A DNA stretch of 64,000 nucleotides from a bacterium (GCA_029561455.1 JAKQIY010000034.1:1-64000), one strand, 5' to 3'. Shown: positions 1 through 9,591, numbered from the stretch's first letter. Program-made: numbers and translations. The notes: a model not told the origin generated them from the letters alone.

Positions 1-210
1 GTGATGATCGTGGGGAATATGTATGGCATTCCTCTAAGCGCTTTACACTCCCGTCTGTCTGGAAGGCCGTATACAGATAGTACTTTGGTTTACGAGTTGT
101 GTTTTTTAATTGCCGGTTTGGCGCTCATTCCCTTTGCCGTTTTGCACGCATGCGCCCGGTGGATTTTGGGACTGCCGAATGTAAGGTTCGGGAAAATAAG
201 TCAAGAGTGA
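1..210 (+). CDS. C-terminal end of an unidentified membrane-associated protein (partial)
   Basis: The reading frame is open from the first base of the window and ends in TGA at 208-210, so this is probably the 3' end of a longer gene whose start lies upstream. The visible 69 residues hold one hydrophobic stretch (about residues 34-55) followed by a short polar tail, as in a membrane protein ending in the cytoplasm. I recognise no family motif. A GTG at position 1 could in principle be a start, but nothing upstream is visible to judge it. Confidence 0.45.
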   Translation: MMIVGNMYGIPLSALHSRLSGRPYTDSTLVYELCFLIAGLALIPFAVLHACARWILGLPNVRFGKISQE

Positions 211-475
211 TTATCGGGATTTTTTCTTTATTAAAACCTGCATGTTAGTTTTATCAATCCCTCAGTCGGAGTGGGTTAAATCGCTATCCGGGCAGTGATT
301 CATCGGAAAAAATCTCCAGAAAACAAAAGTAATGAAAAATCGCTTGCTTTTTTCCGTAAATTATTTATCTTAAACTGTATACTACGCGAACGTCGACCGG
401 GGCGGAATGGATAGACCGGATTTAATTGATAATAACTTGTTTTAGAAACCAACTCATAATCGGGAGGAAAGTGAG

Positions 476-1318
476 ATGAAAAAATACCTGTTTACAGTAG
501 CCTGCTTTGCTTTATTATCCTTGTTTTTGGCGTGTCAGCGCAATATAAATGATGCAACGGTTGCCGATGATTTTAACTATCCCGATTATGCGGGGAGAAC
601 CACCGCGATTGATTCAAAAATAAACATTTCCATCGTTGTCGAAAGTGAAAAAGCCGATGCGGATATTGCGCTGGCTTTTTTCACTGAAAAGGTTTATCCG
701 AGCGCCGGTTATCAGATCATCGGCGGCATAACCAGAACCGAAAACGTGTATAAAATATATTTAAAAGATATAGGCATACCGGAAGGCCCGGCTGCGGCCG
801 TTCTGAGTTACGCTTATGCAAAATTTACTTTGTCAAAACCTGCGCCGGGTAACTATGGTATGGATATTTATGTTGACGGTCATCTTGTAAAGGGAGTTTT
901 TACCGTTACCCGGGATTCCTATACCCTGACCATCCGCTCTAATGATTATATCGGTACGGCTAATGAAACCATCAATCGTATTCCGCAAAACCTGATCTGG
1001 GGACAAGCGGAATCGATCAAACCGGCGCCATATCAGGCATTTCTGGATTCCCTGACAATCCTTGGAGCACAGCAACATAATTTACAAACCGGCGATTACT
1101 ATTTTTTCAAAATTGATCCACAGCGAAATATACATACCAATTCCGCTCTAGGAATGACAAACGGCGGTTATTTTATTTATACATTTCCCGGCGATACAAT
1201 TCTAATCCGTAACCTGGTGAAGAGATTTGCCAAAAGATATGCGGATTCAATTTTTATTCAACTGGTCGGCAGCAGAGGCGAGAGGTATTACAGCACGGTT
1301 TTAAAAAAAGAACCGTGA
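476..1318 (+). CDS. Predicted lipoprotein of unknown function
   Basis: The 280-residue product begins with a short charged n-region, a hydrophobic core and a lipobox ending at Cys20 (L-A-C-Q), so it is a probable type II signal peptide substrate anchored to a membrane by lipidation. The start is well supported by a strong GGGAGGAAAG ribosome-binding site at 461-470. The mature part is rich in beta-prone segments and has no enzyme motif I recognise. It stands alone: 265 bases upstream hold no gene, and a FISUMP lipoprotein follows about 200 bases downstream. Family unknown. Confidence 0.75.
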   Translation: MKKYLFTVACFALLSLFLACQRNINDATVADDFNYPDYAGRTTAIDSKINISIVVESEKADADIALAFFTEKVYPSAGYQIIGGITRTENVYKIYLKDIGIPEGPAAAVLSYAYAKFTLSKPAPGNYGMDIYVDGHLVKGVFTVTRDSYTLTIRSNDYIGTANETINRIPQNLIWGQAESIKPAPYQAFLDSLTILGAQQHNLQTGDYYFFKIDPQRNIHTNSALGMTNGGYFIYTFPGDTILIRNLVKRFAKRYADSIFIQLVGSRGERYYSTVLKKEP

Positions 1319-1335
1319 TGATAATAAAAAATATA

Positions 1336-1360
1336 TTCACCGATAATTTCCCTCGGTGAA
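1336..1360 (+). terminator. Inverted repeat after the first lipoprotein gene
   Basis: An 8-bp perfect stem (TTCACCGA / TCGGTGAA) with a 9-base loop begins 17 bases after the stop codon. No clear T-run follows on the plus strand, so it may be a weak terminator or an mRNA-stabilising 3' hairpin. Confidence 0.35.
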
Positions 1361-1522
1361 AGCAGCCTTTCCACTTCTTTAGCCTCTTTTGCATATATAA
1401 TCAAGTTCGAGTAGTCAAGTTGTAAAAGCTTTATTAATTGTCAGGGAAAATACTCCCGTACCTCTCACCGGAATTGAGCATTCATAACCTGGTGAGAATT
1501 AATTTTGCTGAAGGGATTTTGT

Positions 1523-2590
1523 ATGAAAAGTGTTAAACTAATACTGGTTTTACTTTTTTTAATACTACTCCTGAACAGATGTGGTGACAAGAGTAGTCCG
1601 ACGAACTCGGCAAATAAACCGCCGGCCTGTGATGTTACCGGAAGATGGCTCCTGTCTGTTATTGTTACCGGCGGGGTGCAACTGCCAGTCGGCACACAAT
1701 TCTATGCAGACATAGTAATCAGACAAGCGGATGATGGCACAGCAACCGGATCGATAGTTACCGAAGGCGGAGCAGCTTCGCAATTAACCGGACGTATGTC
1801 AGGCACTACGCTGAGTTTTACTATACAACAAAGTACGCCATGTAACGGCACATTTAACGGTTCCGGTACAATCACTGAAAATTGCACCAAATTAACCGGC
1901 AAGTATTCAGGATCGGATTGCAATGGCACTTTGAGAGCAAACATTACTTCTTTAGATTTTGAACCATTACTTACCGGTACAATGTCCGATTACGATGGTA
2001 ATACCTACCAGACCGTTAAAATCGGGGAACAATGGTGGATGGCTGAAAACCTGCAAGTAACGCATTACCGGGATGGCACAGAGATTCCCAATGTCACCGA
2101 CAACAGCGCCTGGGCCAATTTAACAACCGGCGCTTATTGCGATTATAATAACAATCCTGCAAATTCTTCCACGTACGGAAGATTGTATAATTTGTACGCA
2201 CTTTTAAATAATAGTAATATTGCCCCTGAAGGGTGGCATATTCCAAGTACAACAGAATGGGAAACATTAGCCGATAACCTTGGCGGTATGTTGGGCGCCG
2301 GCGACAAATTGAAAGAAGCAGGTACAGCACACTGGTCATGTACAAATTCTACCGCTACTAATGAAAGCGGCTTTACAGCATTACCGGCAGGTATGCGTAA
2401 TTCCAATGGCGTTTTTGAAAAGTTGGGAGAATATACTGTTTATGGGTCAGTAATACGGATTGGGCCTTTGCCGCCGATGGTGTCAAATTATAAACTATCA
2501 TGTGCCGATAACGATCTCTTTCCGACAGGTAGTAGTGGCTCATCAGGCATTTCCGTTCGGCTGGTAAAAGACTCTACCAACAGTAATTAA
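1523..2590 (+). CDS. Lipoprotein with a C-terminal FISUMP (Fibrobacter major paralogous) domain
   Basis: The start chosen is ATG 1523, with AAGGGA at 1511-1516; a TTG at 1505 is in frame but lacks a site. The 355-residue product opens with a hydrophobic signal and Cys20 in a lipobox-like context. Residues about 35-145 form a threonine/glycine-rich beta domain. Residues about 153-350 carry the FISUMP signature: D-x-DGN-x-Y-x-T-V-x-IG-x-QxWMAENL, then a GR-LYNLYA block and G-WH-IPS-x-x-EWE. FISUMP proteins are secreted or surface lipoproteins of Fibrobacteres and Bacteroidetes, often in many paralogues; their role is not established. A strong terminator follows. Confidence 0.85.
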   Translation: MKSVKLILVLLFLILLLNRCGDKSSPTNSANKPPACDVTGRWLLSVIVTGGVQLPVGTQFYADIVIRQADDGTATGSIVTEGGAASQLTGRMSGTTLSFTIQQSTPCNGTFNGSGTITENCTKLTGKYSGSDCNGTLRANITSLDFEPLLTGTMSDYDGNTYQTVKIGEQWWMAENLQVTHYRDGTEIPNVTDNSAWANLTTGAYCDYNNNPANSSTYGRLYNLYALLNNSNIAPEGWHIPSTTEWETLADNLGGMLGAGDKLKEAGTAHWSCTNSTATNESGFTALPAGMRNSNGVFEKLGEYTVYGSVIRIGPLPPMVSNYKLSCADNDLFPTGSSGSSGISVRLVKDSTNSN

Positions 2591-2597
2591 AGTATTA

Positions 2598-2635
2598 TTG
2601 TGCCCGGTTTTTCAAATCGGGCACAAGCTGCTTTT
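2598..2635 (+). terminator. Rho-independent terminator of the FISUMP gene
   Basis: A perfect 9-bp GC-rich stem (TTGTGCCCG / CGGGCACAA, 2598-2606 and 2618-2626) with an 11-base loop starts 8 bases after the stop and is followed by a short T-run. Confidence 0.8.
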
Positions 2636-2956
2636 ACCTTTGGTCATTTTAACAATGGCCAGGTCAAACATCAATTACAAGCAAAACAGTGGGGCTTTAT
2701 CACACTTTAATAACTTATTTTCCATAAGGATAAAAGAGTAAGATATTTTTTGAATAAAAAAATATGATTTAACACACCAGGCAAAATCTGTGTTTGGGGT
2801 TACTGTTTTTTACCCGGGTTAACCAAGAATACTCTGCATTATTTAAATATTAAACAAAAACTACTTGTGCATCTTGAATAAAATTCATTACATTAAAGAA
2901 ATAATTTATCTTAAAATCAAAAATGATTAACTTTGTAAAGTCACAAGGAAAACAAT
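2636..2956. other. AT-rich gene-free spacer upstream of the amylase
   Basis: Between the FISUMP terminator and the GH13 gene I see no reading frame of substance and no RNA gene. The stretch is AT-rich, with poly-A/T tracts around 2744-2770. It presumably carries the amylase promoter, but I cannot pick a confident -35/-10 pair. Confidence 0.5.
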
Positions 2957-4624
2957 TTGAAGTATAGCAAGATATATTGTATACTACTGCTGTTAGTTTT
3001 TTTATTTTCTACTCCCTCTAATTCCCAGTCTCACCAGTCCTGGAGCTATAACAAGATCATCTATGAAGTCAACGTCAGGCAATATACTGAAGAGGGCACC
3101 TTTGCCGCTTTTGCTGCGCACTTGCCGCGACTGCGGGATATGGGAGTCGGTATTCTCTGGTTCATGCCTATTCATCCTATTGGCGAACAAAACCGCCTGG
3201 GCAGCCTGGGAAGCTATTATTCGGTGCAAAATTACCTCGATGTCAACCAAGAGTTCGGTACACTGGAAGATTTTAAAGACCTGGTCGATACTGCCCATAG
3301 CATGGGTATGTATGTCATCATCGACTGGGTCGCCAATCATACCGCCTGGGATAATACCCTGACCACAACCCATCCGGACTGGTACACAAAAGACAGCTAT
3401 GGCAATTTCGTGCCGCCGGCCGGAACCAACTGGACGGATGTGATCGATTTGAATTATAGTCAACAAGGACTACGTGATTACATGATCGACGCCATGCAGT
3501 ACTGGGTAGAACAGGCAGATATTGACGGCTTTCGCTGCGACGCCGTAAGCTGGGTGCCCCTGGATTTTTGGCAAACGGCTATTACAGAGTTAAAAACCCT
3601 CAAACCCGGTTTGTTTATGCTGGCGGAAGATGATGGTGAACAATACCAGGATGCAGGATTTGATATAAGCTATTCCTGGGGGTATCATGGTTTTGGCGAC
3701 GGCCTGTTAAATAAAGTCTATAAAGATATTAACACGGCTAACGATTTATGGAATTACCTGGGCAATGAACAAAACGCTTTTTCGCAAAATCATTACCGCC
3801 TGCACTTTACCGCCAATCACGATGAAAATTCATGGTATGGCACCGTATTTGAACAGTTCGGCAACGCGGCTGAAGCTTTTGCGGCGCTGACCTCGGTCAT
3901 CAACGGTATGCCGCTGCTTTATAGCGGCGAGGAAGCGGGTCTCGATAAACGGCTGGCTTTTTTTGATAAAGACCTCATCGACTGGCAGCCGCATCCTTTT
4001 GCGGATATGTACAAAACATTGTTCACATTAAAAAAAGATAACCAGGCCCTGTGGAATGGCGGCAATGGCGGAAAATTAACACGGATAGGGACAACTAACA
4101 ATTATGATATTTTTGCATTTATCCGCGAAAAAGAGAATGATAAAATTTTCGCTGTTTTCAATCTTTGTCCCAATACTATAAATATTACATTTAGCGGTTC
4201 GAAACATTTTGACCGGTATGCCGATGCCTTGGCAATGGACTCGGTCTCTTTTGCCAAGGGTTCGTCTCTTACTTTAGCCGGCTGGAAATACAAAATTTAT
4301 CACAAAGAAGCGGCGACTACCGGAATTATTGATGAGAGCGGGACGCCGGCAAGTCTGGTCTGCCAAAATTATCCGAATCCTTTTAATATGTCGACTGCAA
4401 TACTGTTTAATGTAACGGATGTGCAAAAAGTATCTCTGGAAATATATAATTCACTGGGGGAAAAAGTGAAAACGCTTTATAGCGGTTATACCGCGCCGGG
4501 CGCGCATTCGTTTGCCTGGGATAGTAAAAATGATGCCGGATACGCTGTAACCAGCGGTGTATATTTTTTCAAGCTCACATCCGGGGGCGAAAGCCAGGTA
4601 CAAAAAATGATGCTGCTGCGTTAA
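2957..4624 (+). CDS. Secreted GH13 alpha-amylase-family enzyme with C-terminal sorting domain
   Basis: The TTG start has AAGGA 7 bases upstream. Residues 1-23 are a signal peptide. The GH13 catalytic barrel is marked by its four conserved regions: DWVANH (Asp123), G-F-R-C-D with the predicted nucleophile Asp195, the acid/base Glu224 in L-A-E-D, and N-H-D with transition-state Asp289. A beta-rich C domain follows, then from about residue 473 a QNYPNPFN-type C-terminal domain with the usual final beta strands. The family hydrolyses or transfers alpha-glucans; exact specificity is not readable. The sorting domain implies export by a type IX-like system or surface attachment. It is a single-gene unit. 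Confidence 0.93.
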   Translation: MKYSKIYCILLLLVFLFSTPSNSQSHQSWSYNKIIYEVNVRQYTEEGTFAAFAAHLPRLRDMGVGILWFMPIHPIGEQNRLGSLGSYYSVQNYLDVNQEFGTLEDFKDLVDTAHSMGMYVIIDWVANHTAWDNTLTTTHPDWYTKDSYGNFVPPAGTNWTDVIDLNYSQQGLRDYMIDAMQYWVEQADIDGFRCDAVSWVPLDFWQTAITELKTLKPGLFMLAEDDGEQYQDAGFDISYSWGYHGFGDGLLNKVYKDINTANDLWNYLGNEQNAFSQNHYRLHFTANHDENSWYGTVFEQFGNAAEAFAALTSVINGMPLLYSGEEAGLDKRLAFFDKDLIDWQPHPFADMYKTLFTLKKDNQALWNGGNGGKLTRIGTTNNYDIFAFIREKENDKIFAVFNLCPNTINITFSGSKHFDRYADALAMDSVSFAKGSSLTLAGWKYKIYHKEAATTGIIDESGTPASLVCQNYPNPFNMSTAILFNVTDVQKVSLEIYNSLGEKVKTLYSGYTAPGAHSFAWDSKNDAGYAVTSGVYFFKLTSGGESQVQKMMLLR

Positions 4625-4787
4625 ACATTGTTCTTTATCCTGAAAACTGCATAATTATATGGAACCATATTCATGTTTTGTTTATATTGTTTAGTGAATC
4701 TTGTTCATTTATAGCAGGTGATTATATATAGAGTGGCGATCCTTTTAAGTGCGGAAATCAATTACACTATAATAAAGCAGGAAAGAT

Positions 4788-5909
4788 ATGGAACTAGTCC
4801 CGGTTGCCCAAAAACATGATCTGCAAGCCTTTATCAATTTTCCATACAAGCATTACCAAAACGATCCCGTTTGGGTGCCACCTTTACGACAAGAGCAGCG
4901 CAATCTTTTTGCTCCCCAAACTAATCCTTTTCTTGAGCACTGCGACCGGCAACTCTTTTTATTAAAAGACCAGGGCAAGGTCATTGGCCGCATTGCCGCA
5001 TTTATCGATCATATCGCCATGGATTTCTGGGGGGAACGCATCGGCTTTTTGGGTTATTTTGAATGTATACAGGATAAAACAGCCACCAGGCTGCTGCTGA
5101 GCGCGGCCAAAAGTTGGCTGCTGGAAAAGCGCTGTACGAAAATGCGCGGCCCGTGGAGTTTTACCTCGCAGGAGTGGGGCATGGTTGTAGAAGGATTCAC
5201 GCCGTCGCCGGTGGTTATGGCGCCTTATAATCCCCCGTATTACAACGAGTTGCTGACAGATTTTGGTCTGCTCAAAGTTAAAGATCTGTTATGCTGGTAT
5301 ATCGATATTGCCGAAGGCTATCAAGTGCCGCCACGGGTAATTGAACATACCCAGGCGATAGCAAAACGCTATGGGATTCGCGTTCGCCGGTTAGATATGA
5401 AAAATTATGATGCGGAAGTACAGACCCTGATTGAACTGTCCAATGCTACTATTATCAGTAATTGGGGCTATACCCCGGTAACGGATGCCGAAGCCAAAGC
5501 GATGGCCCGCGACATGAAACCGGTCATACAACCCAAATGTGTGTTGTTTGCCGAGAATCAGGACGGCCGTCCGGTCGGTTTTGCTATTACCCTGCCGGAT
5601 GTTAATTCCCTGCTAAAGGGATTGAACGGACGCTTGTACCCGTTTGGCTTTATAAAACTACTATGGGGACTGCCGCGCCTGCATCGTTACCGTATGTTTG
5701 CCCTGGGAGTAATTCCGGAATACCAGGGCAAAGCGGTGGACAGTCTTATTTATTGTATGCTAAATGATTCGCTGTACAGTAAGGATTTGTGGGTCGAGAT
5801 CAATTATGTGCTCGAAGACAATATGCCGATGATCAATGCCATTAATAAACTGGGCGCCAAACCGTTGCGAAGATACCGGGTGTATGAGATGGATATTTCT
5901 TCCCAATGA
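4788..5909 (+). CDS. GNAT-like N-acetyltransferase family protein
   Basis: The start ATG has AGGAAAG just upstream. The 373-residue product matches in layout a conserved family of about 370-380 residues with a split GNAT fold: an N-terminal half containing FINFPYKHYQNDPVWVPPLR, and a C-terminal half where A-L-G-V-I-PEYQGKAVDS resembles the acyl-CoA pyrophosphate-binding loop. Substrate is unknown. It stands alone between the amylase and the propeller gene, with about 160-190 bases on each side. I am fairly sure of the family, not of catalysis. Confidence 0.7.
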   Translation: MELVPVAQKHDLQAFINFPYKHYQNDPVWVPPLRQEQRNLFAPQTNPFLEHCDRQLFLLKDQGKVIGRIAAFIDHIAMDFWGERIGFLGYFECIQDKTATRLLLSAAKSWLLEKRCTKMRGPWSFTSQEWGMVVEGFTPSPVVMAPYNPPYYNELLTDFGLLKVKDLLCWYIDIAEGYQVPPRVIEHTQAIAKRYGIRVRRLDMKNYDAEVQTLIELSNATIISNWGYTPVTDAEAKAMARDMKPVIQPKCVLFAENQDGRPVGFAITLPDVNSLLKGLNGRLYPFGFIKLLWGLPRLHRYRMFALGVIPEYQGKAVDSLIYCMLNDSLYSKDLWVEINYVLEDNMPMINAINKLGAKPLRRYRVYEMDISSQ

Positions 5910-6101
5910 GTCCATTATTAGTGGGAAATTTAATATCCACCTTTTGTAACAAATAAATATTTCAAACCGTAAGATGATACGGATACAAAATATTTTTCTA
6001 GTGCAGCAAATCAAAACCGAGTCATCGCCGGTTATTATCAACAAAATTCAATGTAAATAATAATTTTATGTCACCTGACCAAATATAAAAAAGGACTTGT
6101 T

Positions 6102-7829
6102 ATGTTCAAACGCAAACCCCGTAAACCAAAACAGCAGAAACCGGTGCGATTGTGGCCGGGACTAGTGATGGCAATACTGATTGTACTTTTCAAAATTCTC
6201 GCTCCTATAGTAATACCGGACGCCTTGCCGATTGCCGTATTAGGCGGAGCTTTGTTCGGTTTATTAATAATTATCTGGTGGGCGTTTTTCAGCCGGGCGC
6301 CCCACCTGGAACGCTGGAGCGCTGTTGGGTTGATAATTGTTGCTATTATCGGCACAATTCCGCTGCTCCATCAGTCAATTGCCCGGGGCGGCATGGGAAT
6401 GTTGTTCCCCATCCTCGCCTTGCCGATAATTTGCGTGGCTTTTGTGGTTTGGGCGGTTGTCAGTCGACGTTTTACTAAACGGCTTCGTTTAATTACCATG
6501 GCGGCCACTATTATTATTGCCACCGGCGCCTGGACTTTATTACGCACCGCCGGCATAACCAATAACGGGCAATCGGATTTTTCCTGGCGCTGGACTGCAA
6601 GTCCGGAAGAACGGCTATTGGCAGAATCCGGTCAAGAACAGATACAAAGCGCCGTTGTTGCGTTGCAGGATACTACACAGGCGGTTTGGCCGGGATTCCG
6701 CGGCCCCAGGCGCGACGGTATTGTTTACGGCAGCAAAATTTCAACCGATTGGGCTACCAATCCCCCGCAGGAACTCTGGCGGCAGCCGGTCGGCCCGGGT
6801 TGGTCTTCCTTTACCGTGTGTGGAGAGTTGTTCTATACCCAAGAGCAACGCGGCGATGATGAAGTGGTTTCCTGTTATCACCTGCTCACCGGCGAACCGG
6901 TATGGATACACAGCGACAAAGCCCGCTTCTGGGAATCGAACGGCGGGCCTGGCCCACGCGCCACACCGACTTTTAGTAATGGACGCATATACTCACAAGG
7001 CGCAACCGGCATACTCAACGCACTTGATGCAAGCACCGGCAACGTGATCTGGTCGCGCAATGCCGCTACCGATACCGATACCAAAACCCCAATATGGGGA
7101 TTTTCAGGATCGCCCCTGGTTGTAGATAGCCTGGTCATCGCCGCCGCTGCCGGATCACTCATTGCGTATGATCTGGCTAACGGCAATCCCTGTTGGAGCA
7201 AACCGGATTCCGGTATTGAAAGTTACAGTTCCCCGCACCTGGCAACAGTTAACGGTGTGCGGCAGGTTCTTTTTCAATATCAGCCCGGCGTCATCAGCGT
7301 TAATCCCGCCGACGGCGCTCTGCTTTGGGAATATGCCTGGAAAGGCACTCCTATAGTTCAACCAACCATTACTCCGGATAATGATATTCTCATCAGCATC
7401 AATGAGCGGGACGGTATCCGTCGTATTAAAGCAACTGCGGGAGACAGTGGATGGAGCACGACCGATGTTTGGGCCTCTGCGCGCATCAAACCCTACTTTA
7501 ACGATTCCGTTATTCACAAAGGCCATGTTTATGGCTTTGACGGCCCGATGCTGGCTTGCATTTCGCTTGATAATGGCGAGCGGAAATGGCGCGGCGGGCG
7601 CTATGGCCGCGGTCAGTTCGTATTGTTGGCCGATCAGGATGTGTTGCTGGTGATCTCGGAAAAAGGCGAACTGGCGCTGGTTAATGCAGTCCCGGAGCAA
7701 TTTACGGAACTGGTGCGTATACCGGCCATAACCGGCAAAACCTGGAACCATCCGGTCCTGGCCAATGATATTCTGCTGGTGCGCAATGATCAGGAAATGG
7801 CGGCGTTCAGGTTGGCGTCAAACGAATAA
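6102..7829 (+). CDS. Membrane-anchored PQQ-like beta-propeller protein
   Basis: The start ATG has AAAAAGGA upstream. Residues 1-20 are strongly basic, then four hydrophobic segments between about 20 and 150 form a membrane module. From about residue 195 to the end lie repeated blades with tryptophan docking motifs such as GEPVW, GNVIW, GNPCW, GALLW and GERKW. This resembles BamB or PQQ-dependent dehydrogenase propellers, but the residues of a PQQ dehydrogenase active site are not evident. Similar PQQ-repeat proteins are common in Planctomycetes and FCB bacteria; function is mostly unknown. A 7-bp hairpin follows the stop. Confidence 0.85.
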   Translation: MFKRKPRKPKQQKPVRLWPGLVMAILIVLFKILAPIVIPDALPIAVLGGALFGLLIIIWWAFFSRAPHLERWSAVGLIIVAIIGTIPLLHQSIARGGMGMLFPILALPIICVAFVVWAVVSRRFTKRLRLITMAATIIIATGAWTLLRTAGITNNGQSDFSWRWTASPEERLLAESGQEQIQSAVVALQDTTQAVWPGFRGPRRDGIVYGSKISTDWATNPPQELWRQPVGPGWSSFTVCGELFYTQEQRGDDEVVSCYHLLTGEPVWIHSDKARFWESNGGPGPRATPTFSNGRIYSQGATGILNALDASTGNVIWSRNAATDTDTKTPIWGFSGSPLVVDSLVIAAAAGSLIAYDLANGNPCWSKPDSGIESYSSPHLATVNGVRQVLFQYQPGVISVNPADGALLWEYAWKGTPIVQPTITPDNDILISINERDGIRRIKATAGDSGWSTTDVWASARIKPYFNDSVIHKGHVYGFDGPMLACISLDNGERKWRGGRYGRGQFVLLADQDVLLVISEKGELALVNAVPEQFTELVRIPAITGKTWNHPVLANDILLVRNDQEMAAFRLASNE

Positions 7830-7839
7830 ATTTTATTGT

Positions 7840-7865
7840 GCGCACCGGGAGTGTTCCTGGTGCGC
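7840..7865 (+). terminator. GC-rich hairpin after the propeller gene
   Basis: GCGCACC (7840-7846) pairs with GGTGCGC (7859-7865). The hairpin starts 10 bases after the stop. There is no T-run, so termination is uncertain; it also argues against starting the next gene upstream of it. Confidence 0.45.
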
Positions 7866-7888
7866 TGATGATCATAAACCGGACAACT

Positions 7889-8284
7889 ATGAGCAGAAAA
7901 CGACAAGATCATGAAGCGCCGCAGGCGGAAAATAAATGGGGCTGGCGGTATCATCATCTCGGCATCCCGACGACCGGGCCTATACAAAATGAAAAGTATC
8001 TGCCGCAATTCAAATTTTACGTGGGCGGATTCGATAGCAGTCCCTTTGGCATCGAATGGATGCGCTTTGATGTGGACAGTCCCATTCACGAATTGATCAA
8101 AACAGTTCCGCATCTTGCCTTTGAGGTCGATGATCTGGATGAGGAACTGCGCAAACATAACCTGCAAATATTAACACCACCGAACTCGCCCGGCGAAGGC
8201 ACGCGGGTCGCCATGATTGTACACAATGGCGCGCCGGTTGAATTGATAGAATTTGAAAAAAAGCGAAAAAACAAGATTTTATGA
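7889..8284 (+). CDS. VOC/glyoxalase-like protein
   Basis: The product of about 131 residues contains a single VOC-like domain: W-R-Y-H-H-L-G-I near the N-terminus, a central H-L-A-F-E-V-DDLDEEL segment, and V-A-M-I-V-H-NGAPVELIEF at the end, the usual order of metal-binding strand and glutamate. The frame is open back to 7838, but the first 17 residues overlap a hairpin and look non-native; ATG 7868 or ATG 7889 are the likely starts and neither has a strong ribosome site. VOC proteins act as glyoxalases, isomerases or resistance proteins; substrate is unknown. Confidence 0.7.
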   Translation: MSRKRQDHEAPQAENKWGWRYHHLGIPTTGPIQNEKYLPQFKFYVGGFDSSPFGIEWMRFDVDSPIHELIKTVPHLAFEVDDLDEELRKHNLQILTPPNSPGEGTRVAMIVHNGAPVELIEFEKKRKNKIL

Positions 8285-8328
8285 CTTGATTAAAACTTGT
8301 ATCAAATTTTAATAAAAGGAAATGATAA

Positions 8329-8562
8329 ATGGTAGCTTTTTTTGCCGCACTTTTTCCCCTGGGTGCTTTAGAAATTATGATTATCCTGTTGGTGATATTT
8401 TTTCCACCAATACTTGTGCTGGTTTCAAAACGTGCAAACGGCAGCAAAAAATATGGCTGGCTGCTCATCACCTTATTTTTATCATGGCTGGGTTATTTAC
8501 TATTCCTGTTAATTACAAACAAGCCGGTTGAAAATGGGAATGCAAATTTGCCAGAAAAATAA
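8329..8562 (+). CDS. Small two-helix membrane protein
   Basis: AAAAGGAAA lies just before ATG 8329. The 77-residue product has two hydrophobic helices (about residues 3-31 and 43-62) separated by a basic loop S-K-R-A-N-G-S-K-K, and a polar C-terminal tail. The pattern recalls the small phospholipase-D N-terminal (PLDc_N) or superinfection-immunity-type membrane proteins, but that is only a resemblance. It may share a transcript with the upstream VOC gene, 44 bases away. Confidence 0.65.
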   Translation: MVAFFAALFPLGALEIMIILLVIFFPPILVLVSKRANGSKKYGWLLITLFLSWLGYLLFLLITNKPVENGNANLPEK

Positions 8563-8683
8563 ATTTGTCCTTTGTAACTCATCGCTCGGACCTTCGGGTA
8601 TCTATAAAAGCACCGATCTGTTCACCTGGGATTGTACTTTTCTGCCTCCGGCCGAAAAAGGTGTTATGAGTATTACATCATAA
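8534..8683 (+). pseudogene. Possible gene remnant: short ORF with a sialidase-like segment
   Basis: A 49-codon frame overlaps the end of the small membrane protein. Its middle, S-G-I-Y-K-S-T-D-L-F-T-W-D, resembles the repeat of exo-alpha-sialidase or GH43-type propellers (xSTDLxxW). There is no convincing ribosome site, and the rest of such a domain is absent on both sides. I read it as either a degraded fragment or chance coding; confidence is low. Confidence 0.25.
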
Positions 8684-8726
8684 ACATGAGACAGGGAATT
8701 AATTATATAACAAAAAGAATATTATT

Positions 8727-9371
8727 ATGAACACCGAAAAACGCAATTTTGATAAAGACGCAGCACTGTGGGACGAAAATCCCGTCCGGCTGAAAATGAC
8801 CCAGGACATTGCTAACACCATCATTACCCACATCCCTTTGTCATCCGCATTGGATGTGCTGGATTTTGGCTGCGGCACGGGACTCGTCACTTTCCAATTG
8901 CAACCGCTGGTGCGCTCCATCACCGGCGTCGATAGCTCGCAGGGTATGCTCGAAATGTACAAAGCCAAGATCGACAAGCTGAAATTGTCCAACGTTAAAG
9001 CAGCCCTTATCGATCTGGATAAGGGAGACAAATTGTCCGGAGAATATGATGTGATCGTCAGCAGTATGACCCTGCATCATATCCCGAATATTGAGGAGCT
9101 TTTCAAACAATTCCACGCCATCCTCAAACCCGGCGGCTGGTTGGGTATTGCCGATCTGGACCAGGATAGCGGCCTGTTCCATAAAGACAATACCGGGGTC
9201 TTTCATTATGGCTTTAACCGCGCGCAACTACGCCAGTCTTTAATGGATGCAGGTTTTGTACATGTCAGCGCTGTTGACGCCGCCAAAACGGAACGAACGG
9301 GTAAAGATGGCATAACCAGGCAGTTCAGCATATTTTTAATGAGCGGGCAAAAGGACAGTGCGGGATATTAA
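8727..9371 (+). CDS. Class I SAM-dependent methyltransferase
   Basis: The 214-residue product has the classical Rossmann-fold motifs in order: motif I L-D-F-G-C-G-T-G (about residues 46-53), motif II acidic G-V-D-S-S, motif IV D-V-I-V-S-S-M-T-L-H-H-I, and post-motif L-K-P-G-G-W. It belongs to the UbiE/Methyltransf_11-12 group and lacks any extra substrate domain, so the acceptor (small molecule, quinone or protein) is unknown. It stands alone, with about 43 bases upstream after the doubtful 8534 ORF and about 220 noncoding bases downstream. Confidence 0.88.
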   Translation: MNTEKRNFDKDAALWDENPVRLKMTQDIANTIITHIPLSSALDVLDFGCGTGLVTFQLQPLVRSITGVDSSQGMLEMYKAKIDKLKLSNVKAALIDLDKGDKLSGEYDVIVSSMTLHHIPNIEELFKQFHAILKPGGWLGIADLDQDSGLFHKDNTGVFHYGFNRAQLRQSLMDAGFVHVSAVDAAKTERTGKDGITRQFSIFLMSGQKDSAGY

Positions 9372-9591
9372 TAAAGTTAAATAGCAGAGTTGGAATTATC
9401 TACCTGGTTATGATAATTTCCTGGGAATTGAAAAAATTAATGTGAAAAATATATTCTGTTTCCCAGCAGAACCGGCTATGGTTACGCTTAAAGATGTTAA
9501 AACAAAAAAAAACTTGCATCTTTCCTTTTAATTGAATAAATAATAATTGTAAAAAAATCTTGCTGTTTTTTATCCACAGTAAAAAGTAAAA

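Noticed and set aside
9461-9476. CCCAGCAGAACCGG as a fourth copy of the structured repeat
   Set aside because: Only the third module is suggested; the other two stems are missing, so similarity may be chance.
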